Source of the DNA: Morinoia aosen
Taxonomy: Eukaryota > Arthropoda > Malacostraca > Amphipoda > Talitridae
Assembly: GCA_030386875.1 (NCBI GenBank)
Contig: CM059560.1
Span: 29,382,183-29,446,182, forward strand
Length of the DNA stretch: 64,000 nt
Reading direction: 5' to 3'
Below the pieces are notes generated by a model, which was not told the origin of the DNA, made no database searches, and was given only the letters and a program-made list of their open reading frames with translations. The translations under genes and the position numbers were made by a program. Of this stretch, positions 23,691 through 35,600 are shown one piece after another (the first letter of the stretch is position 1; every line of letters begins with the position of its first letter).

Positions 23691-25251
23691 TGTGGTGTTC
23701 TCCCCCAGGCTGCAACACGCTTCGGGCAGACTTTGAGCTATCTTTTTCGTGATAGGATAGCCCGAAGCGAGTGCCTGAGGTACAACCGTATTCGGCAGGA
23801 TATGGACAATACGGGGGTAACACGGTAATTATATTGGTGACTGTCAGGTACACGGAACACGGACCATTACACTGGGCCCTCGGTGACTACTATGAGCACT
23901 GTTCGTTACTCGTAAATCGCGTAATGATTGGAACACAGCACTAATACGTGATGGTTGAAATACAATACTATTCGAGAAGTACGTAATGATTGAAACACAA
24001 TCCTATGTGAGAATAGCACAAATATGTGGTGATTGGAGTACAATCCTATTCGAAAATGACATAAATTGAAACACAATCCTATGCGAGAATAGCACAAATA
24101 CGTGATGATTGAAGCACAATCCTATTCGGGAATGACGTAATGATTGAAACACAATCCTATGCGAGAATAGCACAAACACGTGATGATTGAAGCACAATCC
24201 TATTCGGGAATGACGTAATGATTGAAACACAATCCTACGCGAGAATAGCACAAATACGTGATGATTGAAGCACAATCCTATTCGGGAATGACGTAATGAT
24301 TGAAACACAATCCTATGCGAGAATAGCACAAATACGTGATGATTGAAGCACAATCCTATTCGGGAATGACGTAATGATTGAAACACAATCCTATGCGAGA
24401 ATAGTACTAATACGTGATGATTGAAATACCATCCTTTTCGAAAATGACATAAATTACGTAATGATTGAAACACAATCCTATGCGAGAATAGCACAAATAC
24501 GTGATGATTGAAGCACAATCCTATTCGGGAATGACGTAATGATTGAAACAAGCACCAATAGCGGGTAACGTCCGCGAGGTCAGCTGGTGCTAGCGGGGCG
24601 CCGAGACGAGGCTAGTCAGCTGGGTCGGGCCCGGCCGCCACGCGGTTCACCGTTGTAGCTGATAAGTAGCTACGGCGAGGCTAGCCGGCCGGAGCGGGCG
24701 AGAGATGTCGTAGAGCGGCTTGGCCGACGACGCCGGCGCGGGGCGTTGCAACGTGACTTTTTTAAGGCTTTGAAACACCTTGAAGCGTCAAGACGCTACT
24801 AGGTTTAAGACCTTGCAACACCTTGGGGCATCGATAGGCAGGGCCGGTCTCCGGAGCTTGGTGCAGGTACGCGAGAGACAAAGTCGATCTCGGAAGCTAG
24901 ATGCAGGAACACGAGGCTGGTGCTTGAGATGTGACTTGAACGAGGACGAGGGCTTGAGTGAGTGCGAGCCTTGTTGGGGTCGCCTTATGTAGGCCTCGAG
25001 TGCAAGCCCTGAGTCCGGGCGTGAGTCCTGATTGGTCGCGAGTTTGTGGGCCTGTGGTGCTGGAGGCAGGAAGCCGTTGTAGCTTACGGGCACCTTTTCT
25101 CATAGTCGCGAGGCGGCTTCTCTCAGGTCCCGTGTTTGGTTGACTAGGCGCTTCGGGTCCGGAGGTGCTCTGGAACGGATGTGGTTGTAGTCTGGAGGCA
25201 GCTTTTCTCAGGTCTTGTGGGGGTCCGCGGCTTGCCGCTGGGATCACCACA
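23691..25251 (-). repeat. E1 LTR1 (3' LTR of interior A)
   Basis: 1561 bases, TG...CA ends with a 7-base terminal inverted repeat. It lacks 68 bases present in LTR2 and LTR3 (missing between 24577 and 24578 or so, at an AGG microhomology); adding them gives exactly 1629. It contains a 78-base minisatellite and a GC-rich segment. On the minus strand a TTAAAAAAG box near 24757-24767 is a possible promoter element. Confidence 0.9.
24072..24549. repeat. 78-base minisatellite in LTR1
   Basis: About six tandem copies of a 78-base unit made of two related 39-base halves, one with ATGATTGAAGCACAATCC and the other with ATGATTGAAACACAATCC. One copy has CTACGCG for CTATGCG, and a later copy is altered and 11 bases longer (GTACTAATACG variant). 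The same variant order recurs in LTR2 and LTR3, so the array pre-dates their divergence. The long reading frame through it only reflects the repeat being a multiple of three. Confidence 0.9.
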
Positions 25252-25292
25252 GGTGTCCCTCTCCTGTTTTTTTTTTTTTTTTTTTTTTTTTT
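25252..25292 (-). other. Polypurine tract and homopolymer of interior A
   Basis: Next to LTR1 the plus strand reads GGTGTCCCTCTCCTG followed by a T run to 25292. On the minus strand this is a purine-rich tract directly before the 3' LTR, where plus-strand DNA synthesis is primed in LTR retrotransposons. Confidence 0.6.
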
Positions 25293-25298
25293 AAACAC

Positions 25299-28200
25299 TT
25301 AGTACCTCACTGGTGGTCTGCTTTCTCTGCCGTATTTAGTGAATACTGCCTGTTTTGCTGTTTTAGGGATTGCTGTGCCTGTTCCAGGGAACGGAACTCC
25401 CTCGTATACTTCGTAGTTTGTTGCTCTCGGTGCCTTAGCCTGTTGTTGAGGTTTATCCTCGATGGTGGGTAGGTACGCTGCTTTGACCCTTTCCGTCGCG
25501 ATGTCAGCTTTTTTCCCTTGTATATCTACGGTGATGTAGTTTGGTGTCCTTTGGAGCACGGGAAAGGGACCTGCGTAGGGTTTCTGTAAGGGTCTTCTGT
25601 GCCCCCCGTGTTTCACGAAGACGTTGGTCGCCTTGTATAGAGCGCTCGGGACATTGGCTTTTTGAGGTCCCTGTTGTCGTGGCAGTATTGGCTGCAGGTT
25701 TGTCACTCGTTTTTTTAGGCATTGTAGAAATTCTCTGGCGGGCCGGTCTCCTTTTTCTTTCTCGGGTAGCTCTCCTGCGAGGCGCAATGTTTGTCCGTAT
25801 ACCATTTCGGCGGGGGAGATGTTTGCGTCCGTGTGTGGCGTGGCTCGGATGTTAAGCAGTATGAGGGGTAGTGCGTCTGCCCAGTCTGCGTCAGTGACCG
25901 TAGCTTTTAACGCCTCCTTCAATCTTCTGTGCATCCTCTCCACCAGTCCGTTGCTCTGCGGGTGGTACGCTGTCGTTCGCTGTCTCTCAGCGCCCAGCGC
26001 CGTCAGCAAGTTTTTCCATAAGTTAGACTCGAACTGGACGCCTTGGTCCGTGATGATTGTTGTTGGAGCGCCGAATGATGCTACCCAGTCTTTTAGGAAT
26101 GCCCGTGCTGTTGTTTCTGCCGTACAATCGGCCATTGGGGTAGCGGTGCACCATCTGGTGAAGCGGTCAATGCACGTCAGCAGGTACCGTTTGTTTTGTG
26201 ACACGAGTAGTGGTCCGACGATATCGATGTGTATCGTCTGGAACCGTTCCTTGGGTACCGGCATCTTCCCGGGCGGGCATTTGGTGTGCCTTATTATTTT
26301 GCTTGTCTGGCATGGAATGCACTCGCGTGTCCACTTGCCGACGTCTTTGTTGAGTCCGGGCCAGAATACTCGCTGCCTCAAGAGGTCCCTTGTTGCTTGT
26401 ATGCCGGGATGACTCGCCCCGTGGAAATGCTGAAATACGTTCTTTCTGCAGCATTCCGGGATGTATGGCCTCCGTAGGCCTGTTGACACGTCGCACCAGA
26501 GGGGTGGTTTACCGGTCTGTCTGATTATGGGGCGTAGTTTGAGCGCGTTCTTTGATGCTGGGTGCAGCAGTTCTTCTAATTCTGCGTCTCTGTTTTGTTC
26601 GGTCATTATTTTGTCGTAGTTGATCGCGGGTCCTTTAGGTATTATTGTTGACACCAGACGTGATAGCGCGTCTGCGACCGTGTTGTTGTCGCCGCTGATG
26701 TGCTTGATTTCGCAGTCGAACTGTGAGAGGTAGGAGAGCTGTCTTGCTACCCGGGGGCTGTTGCCTTCCGTGGCTTTTTGCAGGGCAAAACAGAGCGGTT
26801 TATGGTCTGTCCTGATTTCGAAGCTTCGGCCTTCCAAAAAATGCTCGAAGTGTTTCACTGCGAGGAATATCGCCATTAGTTCGCGGTCGTAGGTGCTGTA
26901 TTTACGTTGGGTGTCGTCTAGTTTTTTGGAGAAAAATGCTACGGGGCGCTGTTCTTGCCCGACTTTTTGTTGTAGTACGGCGCCGACTGCGGTTCCTGAT
27001 GCGTCTGTGATTAAGGTGCTTTTGCCTTCTGGAGCGGGGTGCGCTAGCAAGGTGAGTTGCGAGATCTCGCGTTTTAGGCTAGTGAACGCTGCGTCTAGTT
27101 CTGTTGTCCAGTTGATAATTTTCTTTGAGTTTTTGGAGTATCCTTTTGTCAATCCGGTCAGAGCTTGCATCTTTTCTGCTGCGGCTGGGAGGAATCGGTG
27201 GTAATAGTTGACTATTCCTAGGAATTTTCGTAGCTTTTTTACTGTTGCTGGTTGGGGAAAACTGCATATTTCCTCTATTTTCTGAGGGAGTGGTGAGATT
27301 CCGCCGGCTGACACTCTGTGTCCGAGAAAGTCTAGCTCGGGCACTCCGAAAATGCACTTGGCGGGGTGCACGCGCAGTCCTTCTCCTTGTAGCCGTTGGA
27401 AGAGTTGTCGGAGGTGTTTTTGGTGCTCCTCTGCGTTTGCGGACGCTATCAGTATGTCGTCGATGTATGCCGTTACGAAGTCCATGTCTCTTGTTACCGC
27501 GTCGATGTATCGTTGGAACGTTTGGGCTGCGTTCCGCAGCCCGAATGACATCACGGTGTATTCGTACAGCCCAAATGGTGTGGTGATGGCCGTTTTCTGG
27601 ATGTCCTCGTTTTTGACGGGTATTTGGTGATAGGCTTTGACGAGGTCGATTTTGGAGAAGATTGTTTTGTTATGCAGTTTGTAATGGAAGTCTTGACAGT
27701 GTGGTATTGGGTAACGGTCAGGTTTGGTGCTTGCGTTCAGTCGTCTGTAGTCTCCGCAGATTCTCCATGCCTCGGGTTCGGCTGCCTTTAGTACCATGTG
27801 CATGGGTGATGCCCAGGCGCTCTTCGACGGCCTGATGATGCCATGTTCCAGCATTTCCTTGAATTCTTGTCGCGCCGCTTCCAATTTTTCCGGAGACAGT
27901 CTCCTTGGTCGTGCATATACTGGGGGTCCGGTTGTTTCGATGTGGTGTTCTACGTCGATTTTCTTTTGTGTGTGCCGGATGTGTTGGGAGGTCGGTAGTA
28001 TTCCGGGGTATTCCTCGTACAATGTGTTGAATTCCGGGGCGGTTTGGTGTTCGATCCTGTGCACTCGTTGGCTTCTTGAAACGACACGTTTGCAGGGTAC
28101 TTTGGTTCCGGAAGTTTGGGCGTATAGGCTTGCGTTTGCGGTGTCGACGCTTAGCTGGTGTGCGGCGAGGAAATCCATGCCAATGATCGGTTGTCCCACG

Positions 28201-28490
28201 TCCGCTTCTATGAAGTTCCAACTTACGGGCCATAGGGGATTGAGCAGGATGATGCGCTCAGTCGTCCCGTAAGAAGCTATGGGGGTGTTGTTGGCGGCGA
28301 GTAAGTCGTAGGACGGGGGTTTGAGCGTGTGTTTATTTTTAGCTGGTACTAGGCTGACGGCTGAACCGGTGTCGATGAGGTATCGTACGTTGCCGGTGTC
28401 TGTGACGTACATTAGCTCGCCTTTTTTTGTCTGTGCGGAGACTGGAGCGTTTACCATTCTCCGCGGTCGTCGTTTCCCGCGAAACTGCAA
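25299..28490 (-). CDS. pol: E1-A Pol polyprotein: protease, reverse transcriptase, RNase H, integrase
   Basis: An uninterrupted frame of 1063 codons. Protease active site [11 protein letters not shown] lies near residue 40. The RT follows with [19 protein letters not shown] and catalytic YIDD. RNase H shows [22 protein letters not shown] and [10 protein letters not shown]. The integrase has an HHCC finger (H...H...CIPCQ), then [18 protein letters not shown] and [14 protein letters not shown] (the D,D35E triad). It overlaps the end of gag by 40 bases in the -1 frame and has no ATG at its start, so it is probably made as Gag-Pol by ribosomal frameshifting. This interior's pol looks intact, but its own gag is frameshifted. 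Domain order (PR-RT-RH-INT) is Ty3/Gypsy. Confidence 0.92.
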   Translation of the reverse strand: MQFRGKRRPRRMVNAPVSAQTKKGELMYVTDTGNVRYLIDTGSAVSLVPAKNKHTLKPPSYDLLAANNTPIASYGTTERIILLNPLWPVSWNFIEADVGQPIIGMDFLAAHQLSVDTANASLYAQTSGTKVPCKRVVSRSQRVHRIEHQTAPEFNTLYEEYPGILPTSQHIRHTQKKIDVEHHIETTGPPVYARPRRLSPEKLEAARQEFKEMLEHGIIRPSKSAWASPMHMVLKAAEPEAWRICGDYRRLNASTKPDRYPIPHCQDFHYKLHNKTIFSKIDLVKAYHQIPVKNEDIQKTAITTPFGLYEYTVMSFGLRNAAQTFQRYIDAVTRDMDFVTAYIDDILIASANAEEHQKHLRQLFQRLQGEGLRVHPAKCIFGVPELDFLGHRVSAGGISPLPQKIEEICSFPQPATVKKLRKFLGIVNYYHRFLPAAAEKMQALTGLTKGYSKNSKKIINWTTELDAAFTSLKREISQLTLLAHPAPEGKSTLITDASGTAVGAVLQQKVGQEQRPVAFFSKKLDDTQRKYSTYDRELMAIFLAVKHFEHFLEGRSFEIRTDHKPLCFALQKATEGNSPRVARQLSYLSQFDCEIKHISGDNNTVADALSRLVSTIIPKGPAINYDKIMTEQNRDAELEELLHPASKNALKLRPIIRQTGKPPLWCDVSTGLRRPYIPECCRKNVFQHFHGASHPGIQATRDLLRQRVFWPGLNKDVGKWTRECIPCQTSKIIRHTKCPPGKMPVPKERFQTIHIDIVGPLLVSQNKRYLLTCIDRFTRWCTATPMADCTAETTARAFLKDWVASFGAPTTIITDQGVQFESNLWKNLLTALGAERQRTTAYHPQSNGLVERMHRRLKEALKATVTDADWADALPLILLNIRATPHTDANISPAEMVYGQTLRLAGELPEKEKGDRPAREFLQCLKKRVTNLQPILPRQQGPQKANVPSALYKATNVFVKHGGHRRPLQKPYAGPFPVLQRTPNYITVDIQGKKADIATERVKAAYLPTIEDKPQQQAKAPRATNYEVYEGVPFPGTGTAIPKTAKQAVFTKYGRESRPPVRY

Positions 28491-29271
28491 GGTTGGGTAC
28501 AGTTTCTTGCTCGGTTACCGAAAGTTTGGTGGTAATTGCAGATTGCTTGGTCCTGCTTGATTCTTGTATTGCTTCTGTTTCCGTACCTAGGTCCTGGGGT
28601 TTGGTTTCGCCAATCTTCTGCTTGCTTCTTGTTTTCCTGTGGGCGTAAAGCGTTTGCCAGCATTTTCTTGAGTTCTGCTATTTCCTGTAGGGCTTTGTCA
28701 AATTCCGCTCTTGAGACGGTAAGAAATGGTGGTTGTTTGATGGCAGTTACGGCGATGGGTTCACTCATGGCAGTTTGGCAAGCGGTTTGCCTTGCTATGA
28801 TCTGATCTGCGATTACTCTGTATTCTTCGTCCGTTTTTCCCCTGCCTAGTGCCTCGATCAGCGGTTGTGCTGTGATTGGTAGCTTTGCGAGGTGCATGGA
28901 ACGGATGACGGACGGTGGTAGGGGTGCTTGCCTGCAGCTGTTCAGTCGTTTCATTTCGAGGAGCAATTCTGATGGCGTATTGTCTCCCATGGTAGTTTTG
29001 ACGATGGTGTCGTAGTTTGCTTCCTCGTCGTGTCGCACGAAACGGTGCGTTAATGCGGCTTTTAATGCGTCGTATTTGTCGTTTGCCGGTGGGTTCAGGA
29101 GTATTATTCTTGGATCTCGGATACGATGTGTGTTGGGAGTCCTCCTAGTAACGCTCCGAACTTTGCGCCGTCGTCCAGGTTTGGTACTTGTGCGAGGAAC
29201 ACGTCGCAATGCAGTAACCATCCTTTCACATCTCCGCTGAATGCGGGCAACCGGATATCTTTCCCAGCCAT
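28451..29271 (-). pseudogene. gag: E1-A Gag, frameshifted
   Basis: Homologous throughout to the intact Gag at 35796-36614, but two extra bases near 29103-29107 (GTATTATTC here, GTATTTC there, plus strand) shift the frame about 55 codons after the ATG at 29271. Downstream the frame is open through the nucleic-acid-binding C-terminus (CX2H-type variant finger ending NCTQPC) to the stop at 28451. Without a second shift no full Gag or Gag-Pol can be made from this copy. Confidence 0.85.
28472..28478 (-). promoter_or_regulatory. -1 frameshift heptamer G GGA AAC (gag/pol, interior A)
   Basis: In the gag frame the minus strand reads G-GGA-AAC, a canonical X-XXY-YYZ slippery heptamer, inside the 40-base gag/pol overlap and 19 bases before the gag stop codon. 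Pol lies in the -1 frame. An identical site is at 35817-35823. Confidence 0.7.
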
Positions 29272-29383
29272 GCCTCCTATTGCCTGCCGAATACCTCTGG
29301 GGTCAACCAGTGTGGTGTTCTCCCCCAGGCTGCAACACGCTTCGGGCAGACTTTGAGCTATCTTTTTCGTGATAGGATAGCCC

Positions 29384-31036
29384 TGTTAGGATACAATTGA
29401 AATGCAATTGAAATGCATATATAAGCTAAACCGATACAACAAAAGTCAGCAGCCGGCGATCGGAAGGACACTGAGCGGGCTGAGGGATCTTGGAAGGAGA
29501 AGGGAGGCGTACGTTGGGGGTAGCCGCTGTGTAAGAAGCTAGCTCGGAAAATTACACATAGTATTACACAAGGACAACTTGATTGTGTAGTAGAGAAAAA
29601 CTATGTATTAAAATTAATTACCAACGAGTAGGGGTACTATGGAAAATAGGCATCGCAGAAGAATATGTCAGAGGGAAATGCGCGTAGAAATACTAAGTTG
29701 TGTGACGCAGGGGACACGTCAGAGGTGACGCGCTAGAAACACCCAATGGCGAGATGCCACGTCACTAACAATTTGAGCGGGCATCCCGCACCATCTACAA
29801 TGAGCGTCCTTTGTGCGGCGGGGGTATTTAAGCAGAGCAAGCGCGGGGACCGGCCAATTTGACCGGTGTAGTGGCAAGGATGTAGGCTTCCTGAAGGCCA
29901 GAGGGGAGGTGAGATGATATTCTGTGTTCTGTGCTAGGAGCGTCTTTGTATTTTTCAAATACCAGATTACAACCGGGGCGTGTAAGCTTTATTGGCTTAG
30001 GTGGGGTGATTTCATTTGTTACAGTCAAAATTCGGGTACAAATTAATTCTGTGGGTTTGATTTCAAATCATTCTAGAATTGTTCACGTGATATGACTTCT
30101 CACAAGGCTTGAACTTGTAGATTTTTCTCAAGCGGGGATTAGAATGCCTACTAGTTCATAGCATTTTCATTGACTCATTCGACCTTGTTCTCAAAAAGGG
30201 CGCTTGTGATTTGTTCTTGTAAAAAGGGGAGAAAATTAATTCATCATGTCAGGAATAGCCACGTTGTCAGTGGAAGCTTCGAGTAAATTCTTAAAGGGGG
30301 ACATAACATTCATGTCTCGGGGAATAGATGACTCAACCCCGCTTATTATTTGCACAGGCGGGTTGGGATAGCTGGCCTGCGCGGCAGCTGAGACCGCGGA
30401 GACGTGGGCTGTGAACGCCTAACATCCGAGGGCCTGTAGCGACACAACCGGCTGAGCGTTCGCTACCTTGCAGCGGGCAGCCAGCCTGGTATTCAACGCT
30501 AATGATGAAGCCTGGAGGCTGTGTTCGAGCCTCGACAGGCCAACGACAGGGTATTTACTCCAGTTGTAATAGTGAAGAATGAGGGGAAGAAGAGGCACGC
30601 CGAACAGTGCAGATCTTTGTTTGGCGCGCAGAGAGTGTTATGAATGTAGGCATCAAGTGCAAAGTTACAAGGAGGTCTTCCTTATAAGGAATGCCGAGTG
30701 ATAAGCAGGATTGATGTCATGTAGCGAATTTTTCTCCGTTTGTCTATGTAACATCATTATGCCGGATAAAACTATCATGTCGCAGATCATTAACATCTTG
30801 CCTGAGGGCTCTGGTGCGAAAATGAGTGTTGCGATAAAAATATGTTTACTTGTGCCAATTTCCCTGTGTCAGCTCCATGTGTTCACTCAAAAATAAATGT
30901 GTTTAATCTTGAGGCTCATTATTCCCCATGCTTATATATATGGATAACGTGCGAGCACAAAGGTGTACATTATATTTATCAGTGGAGGTTGTAAGCCCTC
31001 ATACGTTACGTGCTTAACCAGCATTGTTTCGTGACA
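29384..31036 (+). mobile_element. 1653-base LTR-like insertion in LTR2 (probable solo LTR)
   Basis: Starts TGTTAGGATAC and ends TTTCGTGACA, with TG...CA termini, and is flanked by the direct duplication GCCC (29380-29383 and 31037-31040). Removing it restores the LTR sequence seen in LTR1 and LTR3. No gag or pol coding is present. In plus orientation it has a CCAAT box (29743-29749), TGACG-type motifs, a TATTTAAG box (29825-29832) and an AATAAA (30892-30897), in the order expected for U3, R and U5. A solo LTR of a different LTR-retrotransposon family is the best reading; a non-autonomous element is possible. Confidence 0.75.
29743..29832 (+). promoter_or_regulatory. Putative LTR promoter: CCAAT box and TATA-like box
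   Basis: CCAATGG at 29743-29749 and TATTTAAG at 29825-29832, about 75 bases apart, in GC-richer sequence with TGACGC/ACGTCA motifs. The arrangement resembles a polymerase II core promoter in an LTR U3 region. Confidence 0.45.
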
Positions 31037-31348
31037 GCCCGAAGCGAGTGCCTGAGGTACAACCGTATTCGGCAGGATATGGACAACACGGGGGTAACAC
31101 GGTAATTAAATTGGTGACTGTCAGGTACACGGAACACGGACCATTACACTGGGCCCTCGGTGACTACTATGAGCACTGTTCGTTACTCGTAAATCGCGTA
31201 ATGATTGGAACACAGCACTAATACGTGATGGTTGAAATACAATACTATTCGAGAAGTACGTAATGATTGAAACACAATCCTATGTGAGAATAGCACAAAT
31301 ATGTGGTGATTGGAGTACAATCCTATTCGAGAATGACATAAATTGAAA

Positions 31349-31827
31349 CACAATCCTATGCGAGAATAGCACAAATACGTGATGATTGAAGCACAATCCT
31401 ATTCGGGAATGACGTAATGATTGAAACACAATCCTATGCGAGAATAGCACAAATACGTGATGATTGAAGCACAATCCTATTCGGGAATGACGTAATGATT
31501 GAAACACAATCCTACGCGAGAATAGCACAAATACGTGATGATTGAAGCACAATCCTATTCGGGAATGACGTAATGATTGAAACACAATCCTATGCGAGAA
31601 TAGCACAAATACGTGATGATTGAAGCACAATCCTATTCGGGAATGACGTAATGATTGAAACACAATCCTATGCGAGAATAGTACTAATACGTGATGATTG
31701 AAACACCATCCTATTCGGAAATGACATAAATTACGTAATGATTGAAACACAATCCTATGCGAGAATAGCACAAATACGTGATGATTGAAGCACAATCCTA
31801 TTCGGGAATGACGTAATGATTGAAACA
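31349..31827. repeat. 78-base minisatellite in LTR2
   Basis: Same unit, copy number and variant order as the array in LTR1 (24072-24549), with minor base differences. Confidence 0.88.
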
Positions 31828-32596
31828 AGCACCAATAGCGGGTAACGTCCGCGAGGACGCTACTTACGAACGCAGCGGCGAGACGTAATGATTGGTGCTA
31901 CGTCGTGCGACTGTTACGAACAGGTCAGCTGGTGCTAGCGGGGCGCCGAGACGAGGCTAGTCAGCTGGGTCGGGCCCGGCCGCCACGCGGTTCACCGTTG
32001 TAGCTGATAAGTAGCTACGGCGAGGCTAGCCGGCCGGAGCGGGCGAGAGATGTCGTAGAGCGGCTTGGCCGACGACGCCGGCGCGGGGCGTTGCAACGTG
32101 ACTTTTTTAAGGCTTTGAAACACCTTGAAGCGTCAAGACGCTACTAGGTTTAAGACCTTGCAACACCTTGGGGCGTCGATAGGCAGGGCCGGTCTCCGGA
32201 GCTTGGTGCAGGTACGCGAGAGACAAAGTCGATCTCGGAAGCTAGATGCAGGAACACGAGGCTGGTGCTTGAGATGTGACTTGAACGAGGACGAGGGCTT
32301 GAGTGAGTGCGAGCCTTGTTGGGGTCGCCTTATGTAGGCCTCGAGTGCAAGCCCTGAGTCCGGGCGTGAGTCCTGATTGGTCGCGAGTTTGTGGGCCTGT
32401 GGTGCTGGAGGCAGGAAGCCGTTGTAGCTTACGGGCACCTTTTCTCATAGTCGCGAGGCGGCTTCTCTCAGGTCCCGTGTTTGGTTTACTAGGCGCTTCG
32501 GGTCCGGAGGTGCTCTGGAACGGATGTGGTTGTAGTCTGGAGGCAGCTTTTCTCAGGTCTTGTGGGGGTCCGCGGCTTGCCGCTGGGATCACCACA

Positions 32597-32634
32597 GGTG
32601 TCCCTCTCCTGTTTTTTTTTTTTTTTTTTTTTTT
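32597..32634 (-). other. Polypurine tract and homopolymer of interior B
   Basis: GGTGTCCCTCTCCTG followed by a T run on the plus strand, directly after LTR2. It is the same site as in interior A; the T run is a few bases shorter and followed by CAAAAAC. Confidence 0.6.
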
Positions 32635-32643
32635 CAAAAACAC

Positions 32644-35600
32644 TTAGTACCTCACTGGTGGTCTGCTTTCTCTGCCGTATTTAGTGAATACTGCCTGTTT
32701 TGCTGTTTTAGGGATTGCTGTGCCTGTTCCAGGGAACGGAACTCCCTCGTATACTTCGTAGTTTGTTGCTCTCGGTGCCTTAGCCTGTTGTTGAGGTTTA
32801 TCCTCGATGGTGGGTAGGTACGCTGCTTTGACCATTTCCGTCGCGATGTCAGCTTTTTTCCCTTGTATATCTACGGTGATGTAGTTTGGTGTCCTTTGGA
32901 GCACGGGAAAGGGACCTGCGTAGGGTTTCTGTAAGGGTCTTCTGTGCCCCCCGTGTTTCACGAAGACGTTGGTCGCCTTGTATAGAGCGCTCGGGACATT
33001 GGCTTTTTGGGGTCCCTGTTGTCGTGGCAGTATTGGCTGCAGGTTTGTCACTCGTTTTTTTAGGCATTGTAGAAATTCTCTGGCGGGCCGGTCTCCTTTT
33101 TCTTTCTCGGGTAGCTCTCCTGCGAGGCGCAATGTTTGTCCGTATACCATTTCGGCGGGGGAGATGTTTGCGTCCGTGTGTGGCGTGGCTCGGATGTTAA
33201 GCAGTATGAGGGGTAGTGCGTCTGCCCAGTCTGCGTCAGTGACCGTAGCTTTTAACGCCTCCTTCAATCTTCTGTGCATCCTCTCCACCAGTCCGTTGCT
33301 CTGCGGGTGGTACGCTGTCGTTCGCTGTCTCTCAGCGCCCAGCGCCGTCAGCAAGTTTTTCCATAAGTTAGACTCGAACTGGACGCCTTGGTCCGTGATG
33401 ATTGTTGTTGGAGCGCCGAATGATGCTACCCAGTCTTTTAGGAATGCCCGTGCTGTTGTTTCTGCCGTACAATCGGCCATTGGGGTAGCGGTGCACCATC
33501 TGGTGAAGCGGTCAATGCACGTCAGCAGGTACCGTTTGTTTTGTGACACGAGTAGTGGTCCGACGATATCGATGTGTATCGTCTGGAACCGTTCCTTGGG
33601 TACCGGCATCTTCCCGGGCGGGCATTTGGTGTGCCTTATTATTTTGCTTGTCTGGCATGGAATGCACTCGCGTGTCCACTTGCCGACGTCTTTGTTGAGT
33701 CCGGGCCAGATTACTCGCTGCCTCACGAGGTCCCTTGTTGCTTGTATGCCGGGATGACTCGCCCCGTGGAAATGCTGAAATACGTTCTTTCTGCAGCATT
33801 CCGGGATGTATGGCCTCCGTAGGCCTGTTGACACCTCGCACCAGAGGGGTGGTTTACCGGTCTGTCTGATTATGGGGCGTAGTTTGAGCGCGTTCTTTGA
33901 TGCTGGGTGCAGCAGTTCTTCTAATTCTGCGTCTCTGTTTTGTTCGGTCATTATTTTGTCGTAGTTGATCGCGGGTCCTTTAGGTATTATTGTTGACACC
34001 AGACGTGTTAGCGCGTCTGCGACCGTGTTGTTGTCGCCGCTGATGTGCTTGATTTCGCAGTCGAACTGTGAGAGGTAGGAGAGCTGTCTTGCTACCCTGG
34101 GGCTGTTGCCTTCCGTGGCTTTTTGCAGGGCAAAACAGAGCGGTTTATGGTCTGTCCTGATTTCGAAGCTTCGGCCTTCCAAAAAATGCTCGAAGTGTTT
34201 CACTGCGAGGAATATCGCCATTAGTTCGCGGTCGTAGGTGCTGTATTTACGTTGGGTGTCGTCTAGTTTTTTGGAGAAAAATGCTACGTGGCGCTGTTCT
34301 TGCCCGACTTTTTGTTGTAGTACGGCGCCGAATGCGGTTCCTGATGCGTCTGTGATTAAGGTGCTTTTGCCTTCTGGAGCGGGGTGCGCTAGCAAGGTGA
34401 GTTGCGAGATCTCGCGTTTTAGGCTAGTGAACGCTGCGTCTAGTTCTGTTGTCCAGTTGATAATTTTCTTTGAGTTTTTGGAGTATCCTTTTGTCAATCC
34501 GGTCAGAGCTTGCATCTTTTCTGCTGCGGCTGGGAGGAATCGGTGGTAATAGTTGACTATTCCTAGGAATTGTCGTAGCTTTTTTACTGTTGCTGGTTGG
34601 GGAAAACTGCATATTTCCTCTATTTTCTGAGGGAGTGGTGAGATTCCGCCGGCTGACACTCTGTGTCCGAGAAAGTCTAGCTCGGGCACTCCGAAAATGC
34701 ACTTGGCGGGGTGCACGCGCAGTCCTTCTCCTTGTGGCCGTTGGAAGAGTTGTCGGAGGTGTTTTTGGTGCTCCTCTGCGTTTGCGGACGCTATCAGTAT
34801 GTCGTCGATGTATGCCGTTACGAAGTCCATGTCTCTTGTTACCGCGTCGATGTATCGTTGGAACGTTTGGGCTGCGTTCCGCAGCCCGAATGACATCACG
34901 GTGTATTCGTACAGCCCAAATGGTGTGGTGATGGCCGTTTTCTGGATGTCCTCGTTTTTGACGGGTATTTGGTGATAGGCTTTGACGAGGTCGATTTTGG
35001 AGAAGATTGTTTTGTTATGCAGTTTGTAATGGAAGTCTTGACAGTGTGGTATTGGGTAACGGTCAGGTTTGGTGCTTGCGTTCAGTCGTCTGTAGTCTCC
35101 GCAGATTCTCCATGCCCCGGGTTCGGCTGCCTTTGGTACCATGTGCATGGGTGATGCCCAGGCGCTCTTCGACGGCCTGATGATGCCATGTTCCAGCATT
35201 TCCTTGAATTCTTGTCACGCCGCTTCCAATTTTTCCGGAGACAGTCTCCTTGGTCGTGCATATACTGGGGGTCCGGTTGTTTCGATGTGGTGTTCTACGT
35301 CGATTTTCTTTTGTGTGTGCCGGATGTGTTGGGAGGTCGGTAGTATTCCGGGGTATTCCTCGTACAATGTGTTGAATTCCGGGGCGGTTTGGTGTTCGAT
35401 CCTGTGCACTCGTTGGCTTCTTGAAACGACACGTTTGCAGGGTACTTTGGTTCCGGAAGTTTGGGCGTATAGGCTTGCGTTTGCGGTGTCGACGCTTAGC
35501 TGGTGTGCGGCGAGGAAATCCATGCCAATGATCGGTTGTCCCACGTCCGCTTCTATGAAGTTCCAACTTACGGGCCATAGGGGGTTGAGCAGGATGATGC

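Larger units (their letters stand above)
29311..32596 (-). repeat. E1 LTR2 (shared middle LTR), split by an insertion
   Basis: Removing the insertion 29384-31036 and one copy of the 4-base duplication leaves 1629 bases, identical in length to LTR3. It serves as 5' LTR of interior A and 3' LTR of interior B. It carries the minisatellite at 31349-31827 and the 68 bases missing from LTR1. Confidence 0.9.

Noticed and set aside
24072-24549. CRISPR-like array
   Set aside because: Units are contiguous 78-base tandem repeats without unique spacers, inside eukaryotic LTRs.
24003-24551. 182-codon minus-strand frame repeated in all three E1 LTRs
   Set aside because: It is a translation of the 78-base minisatellite, open only because the unit length is a multiple of three.
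25541-28560. Long plus-strand frames opposite E1 pol
   Set aside because: They are shadows of the minus-strand pol frame; they have no domains and the minus strand has all catalytic motifs.
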